Both the position numbers and the translations under genes were made by a program. A DNA stretch of 61,334 nucleotides from Blautia sp. GTDB taxonomy: Bacteria; Bacillota; Clostridia; Lachnospirales; Lachnospiraceae. The DNA lies in NCBI GenBank assembly GCA_017459635.1, contig JAFUCO010000065.1, forward strand, positions 1 to 61,334, read 5' to 3'. The notes beneath the pieces are model-generated. The model made no database searches. It worked only from the letters and a program-made list of their open reading frames with translations, and was not told the DNA's origin. Shown here in pieces: positions 17,872-26,470 of this stretch (position 1 is its first letter; each line of letters opens with the position of its first letter).

Positions 17872-19263
17872 CTACCAGTATATCCCTTCATAAAGGGCAT
17901 CATAATAGGCCTCATCATAGATTCCGCCGTCCTCGGATGAACCCTCATCATAAGATTCGTAATCATAAGAATCGTAATCGTAAGAATCATCATAGGAAAT
18001 ATCATCATAGGAAGCGTCATCGTATCCATGGCCGCTTTCTGATGAGCTTTCGCTGTCAGGATCATTGCCATCGCTGTTTTCGGATCCTTCTGATGCGGAT
18101 CCGTCTGTGGTTTCGCTGATGCTGTTTTCCTCTGACCCTGTTTCCGAATCCGAGCTGAAATAACTGTCTATGGAGTTTCCTGAGCTTTCTCCGTCAGAAG
18201 ATGTGTCCGGCCCCACGTAATTGCCGTGGCGGTCGAATTCTCCTGTCCAGGTGAATCTTCCGTCCTCAGTGTAGCCTCCTCTGTAGCTTCCAAGCGCGGC
18301 AAAGGAATCCTCATCCGGCATGGCGCCTGCGTAATTGCCCTGTTCGTCATACTCGCCGCTGCCCGTGTAGTCGCCTTCACCGTCATATCCGCCTGCCCAG
18401 TTCTCGATGGCATTTTCAAGATCTGAAAGTGGTTTTGCTCCTACATACTTGCCTTTTTCGTTGTATTCTCCATCGCCGGTGTAATTACCGGAGGCGTCAT
18501 ACCCGCCTTCCCACTCTTCTTCGACCTGTGCATCCGGGGAGCTTTCCCCCGTCTCCTCGAAGGTTATGGTCTTGTTGTTTTCGCTGACGCTTTCAAGATG
18601 AAGAATGCCTTTCTTTCCTTCAAGCTTTGGAAGGATCGCAAGGGTCCGGGTCACCTTATCATCAAGATTTTCATTTTTACCAAAGTATGCCGTAATATCG
18701 TCAAATACCAGGCTTACCTGGTTTTTATCATCAAACTGCACAAAATCAGGCAGTCTGTCTCCCTTCTGGAAAATAGTCGCCAGTGTGCCTGCCGTATTAA
18801 GCACATCGGTACCTTTTACCGGAAGCTTCTCGTCATATGTTACCTGATGGACGGTTATCCCGTCGAAAAACGGGATACTCTCATCACAGTCAAGTGAGGA
18901 GCCTACGAATGTGCCTTTCCTGTCAAAATACACATAGCTGTCTAGATAACGTATGGATCCGACAGGTTTTTTCTCATAGAAATTGATGGCGATGGAGTCT
19001 TTGGACAGCCTTGTGACATTCCAGCTGTCTACAAGGTATGTTCCGTCGGACTCTTTTTTTGAACAGAAGAAAGGCGCAAGGACTGAATTGCCCGCAAACG
19101 GGCCTTTAAGCACCATCGCCTTGACTTCTTCTTCGCTGTATTTAGCATTTCCGCGGACTTCCACGTTCTTTACTTCATAAGTTGTAAAGAACATCATCGA
19201 AAATCCGATGCCTGCCGCAGCCAGTATACCTGCCACGAAGAACAGTATCCTTCCCTTTGTCAC
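17872..19263 (-). CDS. ftsQ: cell division protein FtsQ/DivIB with long repeat tail
   Basis: 463 residues; the usual length is 250-300. A signal-anchor helix (residues 5-27), POTRA-like domain beginning VKNVEVRGNAKYSEEEV, and the beta domain to about 235 form a normal DivIB, which bridges FtsL/DivIC and the septal synthase outside the cell. The tail is unusual: three 26-28-residue repeats (about 250-277, 288-315, 327-352) of the form GGYDxxGxYTGxGEYxExGxYVGA, reminiscent of MORN units; a Ser/Asp/Glu stretch (355-412); and 51 last residues with 13 tyrosines among Asp and Ser. All of this would be extracellular. It follows murD after 131 bp that contain a palindromic repeat. Confidence 0.9.
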   Translation of the reverse strand: MTKGRILFFVAGILAAAGIGFSMMFFTTYEVKNVEVRGNAKYSEEEVKAMVLKGPFAGNSVLAPFFCSKKESDGTYLVDSWNVTRLSKDSIAINFYEKKPVGSIRYLDSYVYFDRKGTFVGSSLDCDESIPFFDGITVHQVTYDEKLPVKGTDVLNTAGTLATIFQKGDRLPDFVQFDDKNQVSLVFDDITAYFGKNENLDDKVTRTLAILPKLEGKKGILHLESVSENNKTITFEETGESSPDAQVEEEWEGGYDASGNYTGDGEYNEKGKYVGAKPLSDLENAIENWAGGYDGEGDYTGSGEYDEQGNYAGAMPDEDSFAALGSYRGGYTEDGRFTWTGEFDRHGNYVGPDTSSDGESSGNSIDSYFSSDSETGSEENSISETTDGSASEGSENSDGNDPDSESSSESGHGYDDASYDDISYDDSYDYDSYDYESYDEGSSEDGGIYDEAYYDALYEGIYW

Positions 19264-19306
19264 AGCTTATAACCTCACACTTTACGGAACAGTGGCACTG
19301 CGAAAA

Positions 19307-19368
19307 GTAAGACAGGGGACGGTTCTCTGTCTTATGAAAATAAGACAGAGAACCGTCCCCTGTCTTAC
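19307..19368. repeat. dispersed palindromic element (REP-like), copy 2
   Basis: Arms GTAAGACAGGGGACGGTTCT.. and ..AGAACCGTCCCCTGTCTTAC are perfect; the loop is ATGAAAAT. It lies between murD and ftsQ, where ftsW and murG stand in many relatives. Confidence 0.95.
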
Positions 19369-19394
19369 TTTCCAGCAAGTGCCCCGGACTGTTA

Positions 19395-20798
19395 TTAACA
19401 GTTATGGACAAATTCCTTGAACATGTTCCCTCTCTGTTCATAGTTTTCGAACTGGCCCCAGCTTGCACATGCGGGGGACAGCAGGCAGGCATCTCCAGGC
19501 TTTGAAAGACGCCGGCACACCTGAACAGCTTCTTCAAGATTATTTGCCAGTATTATATCGGTGAATCCAAGGCGGAAGGCGGCATCACGTATCTTCTCCC
19601 TGGTCTGTCCTATCAGGATCAGTGATTTTACCTTGCCGTCAAACGAACGGATCCATTCGTCATAATCAGCGCCTTTGTCAAAGCCTCCGGCTATCAGGTA
19701 AGTGGGCCTTGTCATCGCCTGAATTCCCTTAATTGCCGCATCAGGATTGGTGCCTTTTGAATCGTTGTACCAGCACACTCCGTCTTTTTCCATGACGAAC
19801 TCTATACGATGCTCAACAGCGTTGAATTCACAGGCGCTCTTCTTCACAGATTCCGCGGGTACGCCATAGGCACATGCCATCAGGGCAGCCGCCATGACAT
19901 TCTCATAATTGTGTTTGCCAAGAAGCTTAAGGTCCCCCGTCCTGAGCAGCACAGATTCGCTTAGCGTGCTGTCATGGCCGTCATTTTCCGCTTGTAAATC
20001 TGCAGGCATTCTCAGTATTATCTCATCACCATTCAGGTACGCGCCGGCTGTTCTCTCAGGCAGCTTCCTCTCACTGCTGAAGAAGAGTACCTTCGGAACT
20101 GTCCTCTGTCCGAAGCTTCTAAGTTCTTCATCTTCGTAATTGAGCACACAAAAGTCCTCAGGTGTCTGGTTTGATGTGATGAGCTCCTTTACACGGATAT
20201 ATTCTTCCATTGTATGGTGCCTGTTCAGGTGGTCTTCGGTAATATTAAGGATAGCGCTGACACGCGGGGCAAATTTGTCTATAGTCTCCAGCTGAAAGCT
20301 GCTGATCTCGGCGACGGTCACGGTCTCATCCGTCATCTCAGGAGCCTTCGAGGTATAGGAAGTACCAATGTTTCCTACCACGAATACCTGGCTTTTGTAA
20401 TCGCTCATTATTTTCCCCAGCAGGGCTGTAGTCGTAGTCTTTCCGTTTGTCCCCGTTATGGCCAGGACATCGCCTTTTCCGGCACGGTATGCCAGCTCCA
20501 CTTCTCCCCATACGGGAATGTCATGGGCATGGAAGCTCTCAACTACAGGTATGTCCGTGGGGACACCGGGGCTCAGGATAACCAGGTCGAGTGTCTGCAG
20601 GACCTCCTCAGGAATGCTTCCAGTATAGATAGCAATCGGTTCGCTTTCCCCTATTCTGCTCCTGATTATGTCCGGATCGGCCTTTTCATTGCCGTCGAAC
20701 ATTATACATTCTGCTTCCAGGGCTGACAGGAGGCGGTACGCCCCTGTTCCGCTGATCCCGGATCCGAATATCAATACTTTTTTTCCTTTGAAATCCAT
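19395..20798 (-). CDS. murD: UDP-N-acetylmuramoylalanine--D-glutamate ligase MurD
   Basis: 467 residues, normal length. Cytoplasmic ligase adding D-Glu to UDP-MurNAc-L-Ala. N-terminal Rossmann region VLIFGSGISGTGAYRLL, ATP loop ITGTNGKTTTTALL, the middle domain EDHLNRHHTMEEYI, HRIEFV and NDSKGTNPDA, then the C-terminal domain with LLSPACASWGQFENYEQRG. It sits 36 bp downstream of mraY. Confidence 0.96.
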   Translation of the reverse strand: MDFKGKKVLIFGSGISGTGAYRLLSALEAECIMFDGNEKADPDIIRSRIGESEPIAIYTGSIPEEVLQTLDLVILSPGVPTDIPVVESFHAHDIPVWGEVELAYRAGKGDVLAITGTNGKTTTTALLGKIMSDYKSQVFVVGNIGTSYTSKAPEMTDETVTVAEISSFQLETIDKFAPRVSAILNITEDHLNRHHTMEEYIRVKELITSNQTPEDFCVLNYEDEELRSFGQRTVPKVLFFSSERKLPERTAGAYLNGDEIILRMPADLQAENDGHDSTLSESVLLRTGDLKLLGKHNYENVMAAALMACAYGVPAESVKKSACEFNAVEHRIEFVMEKDGVCWYNDSKGTNPDAAIKGIQAMTRPTYLIAGGFDKGADYDEWIRSFDGKVKSLILIGQTREKIRDAAFRLGFTDIILANNLEEAVQVCRRLSKPGDACLLSPACASWGQFENYEQRGNMFKEFVHNC

Positions 20799-20834
20799 GA
20801 TTATACCTCCCTGTCCCGGTTTTGCATTCTTCCT

Positions 20835-21791
20835 TTACATCGCGATGAAAGCGATGAGGCACATGACGGCAGTCACTATTGCAAAAACTGCGACGATTCT
20901 TGTCTCTGACCATCCGCACAGTTCGAAATGATGATGGATCGGCGCCATCTTGAATATCCTTTTTCCGTGCGTGGCTTTAAAGTAACTGACCTGTATCATG
21001 ACCGAAAGCACTTCGATCAGATAGATTATCCCGACAAGCAGGATAAAAAGCGGCATCTTATGCATGTATGCCATTCCTGCCACAAAGCCTCCAAGTGCAA
21101 GAGAGCCCGTGTCGCCCATAAATATCCTTGCCGGATATGAATTGTACAGCAGGAATCCCATCAGTCCTCCGCATAAGGCGCCGGAGATCGGCTCAAGTCC
21201 GGACCCGGTCACTATTGCGACGATCGTAAAGAATATTGCCACAACCAGAGTAACTGTTGAAGCCAGTCCGTCAAGTCCGTCGGTAAAGTTCGTACCGTTT
21301 ACGGTTCCTATTACAACAAAGAACAGAAGCGGTATAGACAGTATGCCTGCACTAATCGTCCTTCCTCCCGAAAACGGAAGGATCATGTCGAGGTCCATGT
21401 GGTAAAACCTGATCATGCAGAACGAAAAAGCAGCTGTTACAGCTATCTGCAGCAGGAGCTTCTGCCAGGCGATGAGCCCGTCGGACCTGTGGAGGATAAC
21501 CTTGAGGTAATCGTCTATGAAGCCTATCACGCCGAACCCGAGCGTAAGTATGAGGACCGGCAGTATCCTTGGATATCTTCTTACATAGATAAGTGAAACG
21601 ATCAGTATTGCTGTCAGGAAGATGACTCCTCCCATGGTTGGTGTCCCGGCCTTTTTGAGGTGGGACTCGACCCCTTCTTTACGCTCGGTCTGGCGCATCT
21701 TCAGATTCCTGAAGTAACTGATGACCGGCGGGCCGATGAGCGCGCTGATCGCAAAAGATATCAGTATGGGATAAACAAAATGAGTGTCCAT
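20835..21791 (-). CDS. mraY: phospho-N-acetylmuramoyl-pentapeptide transferase MraY
   Basis: 318 residues with about ten membrane helices. Makes lipid I from UDP-MurNAc-pentapeptide and undecaprenyl phosphate. Motifs: KKAGTPTMGG, the aspartate-rich FIDDYLK, NGTNFTDGLDGLA, FMGDTGSLALGG and the HHHFE of APIHHHFEL. The start at 21791 is chosen because TGGAGG is six bases upstream; an ATG seven codons earlier lacks a site. Confidence 0.96.
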   Translation of the reverse strand: MDTHFVYPILISFAISALIGPPVISYFRNLKMRQTERKEGVESHLKKAGTPTMGGVIFLTAILIVSLIYVRRYPRILPVLILTLGFGVIGFIDDYLKVILHRSDGLIAWQKLLLQIAVTAAFSFCMIRFYHMDLDMILPFSGGRTISAGILSIPLLFFVVIGTVNGTNFTDGLDGLASTVTLVVAIFFTIVAIVTGSGLEPISGALCGGLMGFLLYNSYPARIFMGDTGSLALGGFVAGMAYMHKMPLFILLVGIIYLIEVLSVMIQVSYFKATHGKRIFKMAPIHHHFELCGWSETRIVAVFAIVTAVMCLIAFIAM

Positions 21792-21839
21792 AAACAGCCT
21801 CCAGTGTTTCAATTCCGAAGCCGCCGGGAAGAGGCAGGA

Positions 21840-24092
21840 TCATTCCATACCTGCTTCTTCGTTGGTGACTCCTTCACTCTCCATATTATTTACTACATAG
21901 TCGGAATAATCGTTCTCAAGCGGCACCGGCGCGCTTGTATTCGAAATTCCGTCTCCTGACTGGCCTGTCCTGTGTTCCAGGGCGGTCGACATTATATTGT
22001 TTCCGTAATCATCTATACGATAGTTTCCTTCGCTGTCAAGAAGATAGCCTTCTGAATCGATGCGGTTGCCGTCCCAGTCGATACGGTTGCCGTACTCATC
22101 TATGCGGTTGCCGTTATCATCGATTATCGCATTGTCACTTCCTGATGCCAGACCGCCAAAGCCTTCCCAGAGCACGGTCTCCTGCTCCCACTCTTCGGTT
22201 CGTTCATCCTCAGGGATGTTCATATACGGAAGGAGCTCGTACATTATGCCCTGCGCTATATACTGGGCATATACGCTGTTTGCCTGTTCCTCGGCTCTCG
22301 GCTCGTCTACTACCACATATATTACAACCTGTGGGTCATCGACCGGCGCGAAGCCGATGAATGAGACCAGGTAATTCCCATGTCCCCTGGGGATCTTTTC
22401 TGCAGTTCCGGTCTTTCCGCCGGAGCTGTAGCCCTGTACTTTTGAGGAGATGCTGGTGCCCTTCTTAACTGAAAGCTCCATGTAGCTTCGTATATCCGCT
22501 GATACTCCGGCGGATATCGTCTGTTTCTGGAGTATCTGCGGGTAGGTTTTGACCGTGCCTCCCAATGCGTCCTTTATCTTTGACACCACACGCGGCTGAT
22601 AATAGCTGCCGCCATTGATCACCGAACACAGCGCGCTGATCTCCTGGATCATGGTACAGGTATATCCCTGCCCGAAGGAAGAACATGCAAGCTCGGTCTC
22701 GCCCATTGTGCTGGTTGAGTGAAGCGCTCCGTATTCCTCTCCCGGAAGGTCTATTCCGGTCCTGGCTCCGAAGTTGAACAGGCTCTGGCTGTCTATAAAC
22801 TGTTCCGTGCCCATTATAGAAGCTATCTGCATCATGCCGTCGTTGCAGGAGTTTGCAATTACTTCTGCAAGGGTCTGGGTACCATGTCCTGACGGATAGG
22901 CGGTACACTTGATAGTAGTAACGCTTCCGACCGCGCCAAAGTTTTCGAAGCCGTCGCACTCGAAGGTATCGGATTCGCTGATCCTGCCTTTTTCGAGTGC
23001 AGACGCTATAACGATCGGCTTGACAACGGAGCCGGGCTCATAGCATTCGGAAACACAGTAGTTGCTCCACAGCTTGCCAAGGGCTTCCACTGTTTCTTTA
23101 TCACTCATTGCAGCGATTTCCTGGTCGGAATACATATTGGTAAGATCCCGGGGTTCGTTCAGGTCATAGCGGTCACCACCGTCCATGGCCAGGATTTCAC
23201 CTGTATTGGGATCTTCCACGATCACGCCCACATGTGTTGCCCCCATCTCTTCATTGAAGGCATCAACATATTTTTCGACTATCTTCTGAATTCCTACGTC
23301 AAGGGTCGTTACGATGCTTTTTCCTGCTGTCGGTTCGATTATCGTCTGTTCTACGTCCGATTCACTGCTGAAGTAACCGTACTTTCGGCCGTCTACCCCC
23401 GATAGTGTCAGATTGTAATATCCCTCAATGCCAACATCGGCATCATCACGGGAGTTAGCAAAGCCTATCACATCGCAGGCGAGTGAACCATAGGGATATA
23501 TCCGCAGATAATCTTCTTCGAACCAGACGCCCTTCACATTCCTGCGCCTCTTTATATCCTGTATTTCTTTATCTGTCAGTTCCTTTTTGGTTTCAGGTAT
23601 AGTGCAGTAATCGTCAAATGCTTTTTTGGCATCTATCGGCAGTTCTTTTTTTACTATCTGATACTGGCTGTCTCTCGTACTTTCACTTGTAAGGCGTTCC
23701 CGTATGTCTGCTTCATCCACTCCAAGAAACTCTACCATTGCCTCTACTGTTGGATCGATATAATCTATATTGCTGTTTACTGCCTTACAGTCCAGAATAA
23801 CGGTGTATACCTTATTGCTTGAAGCAAGCAGGTTGCCGTTGCGGTCATAGATATCTCCGCGTCTGGCCGGAAGCACACGGCTCTCATACTGCTGCTGTGC
23901 CTGGTTCATGACCTGCTTTTTGTATTTTGTACCGCTGGTAGCATTGATGACTGTGATACGTACGGACAATAATACCACCGAGGTCAGCACTATTCCAAAC
24001 AGGACCGCCAGCTTTTTCTGCATTTTTATATGAAAAGTTTTATCGTATTTCTGTCTGTCGTTCTTCGGCCCCGGTTTTTTCCTGCTGCCCAA
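21840..24092 (-). CDS. ftsI: division transpeptidase FtsI (class B PBP) with repeat tail
   Basis: 750 residues. A cytoplasmic basic start, one membrane anchor (about 27-48), the dimerisation/pedestal domain (PARRGDIYDRNGNLLASS), and the transpeptidase domain with SxxK in EPGSVVKP, SxN in ANSCNDG and KTGT in SGGKTGTAEK. There is no PASTA domain. Instead residues about 657-699 carry tandem units of the form DxxGNRID (DDNGNRID, EYGNRID, WDGNRID, SEGYLLD, SEGNYRID), followed by an acidic end. The tail is extracellular and of unknown function. Position between ftsL and mraY supports the division rather than sporulation role. Confidence 0.93.
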   Translation of the reverse strand: MGSRKKPGPKNDRQKYDKTFHIKMQKKLAVLFGIVLTSVVLLSVRITVINATSGTKYKKQVMNQAQQQYESRVLPARRGDIYDRNGNLLASSNKVYTVILDCKAVNSNIDYIDPTVEAMVEFLGVDEADIRERLTSESTRDSQYQIVKKELPIDAKKAFDDYCTIPETKKELTDKEIQDIKRRRNVKGVWFEEDYLRIYPYGSLACDVIGFANSRDDADVGIEGYYNLTLSGVDGRKYGYFSSESDVEQTIIEPTAGKSIVTTLDVGIQKIVEKYVDAFNEEMGATHVGVIVEDPNTGEILAMDGGDRYDLNEPRDLTNMYSDQEIAAMSDKETVEALGKLWSNYCVSECYEPGSVVKPIVIASALEKGRISESDTFECDGFENFGAVGSVTTIKCTAYPSGHGTQTLAEVIANSCNDGMMQIASIMGTEQFIDSQSLFNFGARTGIDLPGEEYGALHSTSTMGETELACSSFGQGYTCTMIQEISALCSVINGGSYYQPRVVSKIKDALGGTVKTYPQILQKQTISAGVSADIRSYMELSVKKGTSISSKVQGYSSGGKTGTAEKIPRGHGNYLVSFIGFAPVDDPQVVIYVVVDEPRAEEQANSVYAQYIAQGIMYELLPYMNIPEDERTEEWEQETVLWEGFGGLASGSDNAIIDDNGNRIDEYGNRIDWDGNRIDSEGYLLDSEGNYRIDDYGNNIMSTALEHRTGQSGDGISNTSAPVPLENDYSDYVVNNMESEGVTNEEAGME

Positions 24093-24114
24093 AATATCAC
24101 CTGCTTTTCCGCGC

Positions 24115-24708
24115 TTATGGTACGTCCTGGAACTGTCTTACATAGCTGCGTCCTTCGATCTCATAGGTCTGTACCTGGTTTTCCTCCGGAAGCTTCATTC
24201 CCAGACTGCCTATAGCTCTCTGCCTGATCGCATCAATATCAATGTCAGAGGTGATCTGGCTTAAGTACGCGTCATTCTCTGCCTTCAGCTCGTTCACCCG
24301 GCTTTCAAGGCCTGATACTTCTTTTCTGTATTTTGTGAGATCGTACTGAAGCCTCAGGTAGTGAATGCTGGATGCCACTATGAGGCTGCATGCGATGATC
24401 AGCAGAACAACATATCCGGCGCTTATATTCGCTGCTTTTCTGCGGTTCTTTATCGCAGAGCTGCTAAGTTCTTTCTGTCTGGCTTTCTGTTCCTTCTTAG
24501 GGAACAAAGGCTCATCAAGGTCATCCAGGCCAAGTTCCTCGTAAGACACATATTCAGGTTCGTATTCGGTCTCGTATTCGGATTCATAATCAGGTTCATA
24601 ATCAGGTTCATCGTCTATCCATCTGGCGGCGCTGCCATCAACATAGGCTCCGGCTTTTTTATAAGCATTTCTTCTGTCTGAAGATTTCTTTCCGTAGTTT
24701 CCTGCCAA
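24115..24708 (-). CDS. ftsL: FtsL-like septum protein with acidic Tyr repeats
   Basis: 197 residues, bitopic. The cytoplasmic part (1-94) is long for FtsL and contains a 25-residue acidic tyrosine-rich repeat (33-57: EPDYEPDYESEYETEYEPEY); the membrane helix is 95-117, and an extracellular leucine-zipper/coiled coil (118-150) follows, ending with the FtsL-like RQRAIGSLGMKLPEENQV. FtsL forms a complex with DivIB and DivIC that activates septal synthesis. The call rests on topology, the last motif and position between rsmH and ftsI. Confidence 0.88.
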   Translation of the reverse strand: MAGNYGKKSSDRRNAYKKAGAYVDGSAARWIDDEPDYEPDYESEYETEYEPEYVSYEELGLDDLDEPLFPKKEQKARQKELSSSAIKNRRKAANISAGYVVLLIIACSLIVASSIHYLRLQYDLTKYRKEVSGLESRVNELKAENDAYLSQITSDIDIDAIRQRAIGSLGMKLPEENQVQTYEIEGRSYVRQFQDVP

Positions 24709-24749
24709 AAAGCATGCCCCCTTTGCTCCGGTTCAGATGCTTACCGTTT

Positions 24750-25691
24750 TTAGTCCGTCCTTTTTCTCTCGAAGATCCTTAATTTGGCGCTTTTGGACCT
24801 GAGATTTTCGCTGATCTCCTCCTCTGACGGAAGGATCGGGTGCCTTGTAACAACCTGTCCTTTGGATTTTCGTCCGCATACGCATACGGGGAAATCCGGC
24901 GGACAGATGCATGGATTTTCGTTGCTGCGGAAGATGTTTTTGACTATTCTGTCTTCCAGCGAATGGAAGGTGATAACGCAAATTCTGCCGCCGTCATTAA
25001 GCATGTCGATCATCCCGTCGAGCGAAGAGCTCAGCACTTCAAGCTCCTGGTTAAGCTCTATCCGGATCGCCTGAAAAGTACGCTTTGAGGGATGTCCGCC
25101 CTGTGCCCTTATCTTTGCGGGGATTGATCTTTTTATGACTTCGTTTAGTTCACCTGTTGTACGCAGGGGCTTTTCTTCTCTTGCCCTGACTATATTTGAA
25201 GCAATCTTTCTCGCGAAACGCTCTTCTCCGTAATCGCGGATGATGCGGTACAGCTGTTCTTCTTCATAGGTATTGACGATCTCCGAGGCGGTCAGGCTCT
25301 GCCTGTTGTCCATACGCATGTCCAGCGGACCGTCGGTGCGGTATGAAAAGCCTCTCTCCTCGTTATCAAGCTGCCAGGAGGATACTCCAAGGTCAAGCAG
25401 GATGCCGTCCACCCTGTAGATCCCGAGTTTTGCCAATTCTTCCGCCATATGACAATAATTGCTGCGGATGATTGTGGCCTGTTGAAATCCAGCCAGCCTT
25501 TCACTCGCAGCAATTATTGCGTCCTGGTCTTGATCTATGCCAATCAATCTCCCCATGGCAGATAGTTTCCTGCACACCATCATGGCGTGCCCCGCGCCTC
25601 CGAGCGTACCGTCAACATAGGTACCGTCCGGTTTTACCTGTAAGCCGTCAATGGTTTCATGAAGAAGTACGGATTTATGGTTGAATTCCAT
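24750..25691 (-). CDS. rsmH: 16S rRNA (cytosine(1402)-N4)-methyltransferase RsmH
   Basis: 313 residues from ATG at 25691, which has AAGGAG upstream; a longer frame to 25790 overlaps mraZ and lacks family sequence. [17 protein letters not shown], the SAM loop [28 protein letters not shown] and the C-terminal [16 protein letters not shown] are diagnostic. Methylates N4 of C1402 in 16S rRNA. Confidence 0.97.
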   Translation of the reverse strand: MEFNHKSVLLHETIDGLQVKPDGTYVDGTLGGAGHAMMVCRKLSAMGRLIGIDQDQDAIIAASERLAGFQQATIIRSNYCHMAEELAKLGIYRVDGILLDLGVSSWQLDNEERGFSYRTDGPLDMRMDNRQSLTASEIVNTYEEEQLYRIIRDYGEERFARKIASNIVRAREEKPLRTTGELNEVIKRSIPAKIRAQGGHPSKRTFQAIRIELNQELEVLSSSLDGMIDMLNDGGRICVITFHSLEDRIVKNIFRSNENPCICPPDFPVCVCGRKSKGQVVTRHPILPSEEEISENLRSKSAKLRIFERKRTD

Positions 25692-25767
25692 AAGTACTCC
25701 TTGTTCTGTCTGATGCGGGCAGGGCATTTCGGGCCCTTCTTCCCTCTTTTGCCTGCCTTTTGCATTT

Positions 25768-26199
25768 TCATATCGTGATGCCCATCTCATCCATGCTTTC
25801 AGCTATGGTGTCCATGTCATCATAGTTGCAAATCTGGCTCCACTTATCTTTGTCCCAGACATCTATCCGGTTCAGACTCCCTGCGAAAACCACGTCTTTT
25901 ACGAGTCCTGCAAACTCACGCAGCGTCTGCGGTACAAGGATCCTTCCCTGTTTGTCAAGCTCACAGGAAGTTGCGCCTGACACAAAGAATCGTGAAAAGG
26001 TTCTGGCGTTTTTATTCGTAAGCGGCAAACTGCGGAGTTTTTCTTCAAAGGCTTCCCATTCGTCCATTGGGTATATGGAAAGACAGCCGTCCAGCCCTCT
26101 TGTCAGGATAATCTCTTCCCCTAAGAGTTCCCTGAACTTTGACGGGATTATCAGACGCCCCTTCGCGTCTATTGTATGGTTGTGCTCACCCCTGAACAT
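25768..26199 (-). CDS. mraZ: transcriptional regulator MraZ
   Basis: 143 residues from ATG at 26199 ([19 protein letters not shown]), the canonical length; a GTG three codons upstream is possible. Two AbrB-like SpoVT/MraZ domains are seen, each with the DxxGR turn ([13 protein letters not shown] and [13 protein letters not shown]). MraZ forms a ring and binds tandem GTGG-type repeats before its own gene; five such repeats lie upstream at 26274-26320, so autoregulation of the dcw cluster is expected. Confidence 0.97.
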   Translation of the reverse strand: MFRGEHNHTIDAKGRLIIPSKFRELLGEEIILTRGLDGCLSIYPMDEWEAFEEKLRSLPLTNKNARTFSRFFVSGATSCELDKQGRILVPQTLREFAGLVKDVVFAGSLNRIDVWDKDKWSQICNYDDMDTIAESMDEMGITI

Positions 26200-26273
26200 G
26201 CTGCTCACCTGCCTTTTGAAGGATGCAAATCTCCCCTTTGCATTCTAAGGCGGTATCTCTTTGGACGAGTCTG

Positions 26274-26320
26274 CCACTTCTCACCCATCGATCACCACTA
26301 TTCCCCACTTTTTACCACTT
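26274..26320 (-). promoter_or_regulatory. MraZ operator: five tandem boxes at about 10-bp spacing
   Basis: Read on the minus strand: AAGTGG, AAGTGG, TAGTGG, CGATGG, AAGTGG, with starts spaced 10, 10, 10 and 11 bp. MraZ sites in E. coli and Mycoplasma are such direct repeats. They lie immediately downstream of the predicted transcription start, so binding would block the promoter. Confidence 0.85.
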
Positions 26321-26328
26321 ATGTGCTT

Positions 26329-26357
26329 ATTCTACTCCATAATGACCCAAAACACAA
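26329..26357 (-). promoter_or_regulatory. promoter of mraZ/dcw cluster
   Basis: TTGTGT (26352-26357), 17-bp spacer, TAGAAT (26329-26334). Confidence 0.6.
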
Positions 26358-26418
26358 GAGAAAAATACAAAAAATGTTTTTGCCGCGTTAAGCGGCAATA
26401 TTTTTTTGTTTAAAAAAG

Positions 26419-26470
26419 TAAGACAGGGGACGGTTCTGTGTCTTAAGACACAGAACCGTCCCCTGTCTTA
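26419..26470. repeat. dispersed palindromic element (REP-like), copy 3
   Basis: Perfect palindrome TAAGACAGGGGACGGTTCTG.. joined at GTCTTAAGAC. It overlaps the 3' end of lgt and supplies its last eight codons and stop, exactly as copy 1 does for rarA. The inner part reads CTGTGTCTT instead of CTCTGTCTT, and the change is matched on both arms. Confidence 0.95.

Noticed and set aside
19175-19537. 120-codon minus-strand ORF spanning the murD-ftsQ gap
   Set aside because: It reads through the palindrome (the KTGDGSLS and ENRPLSY phrases are repeat translation) and overlaps murD out of frame.
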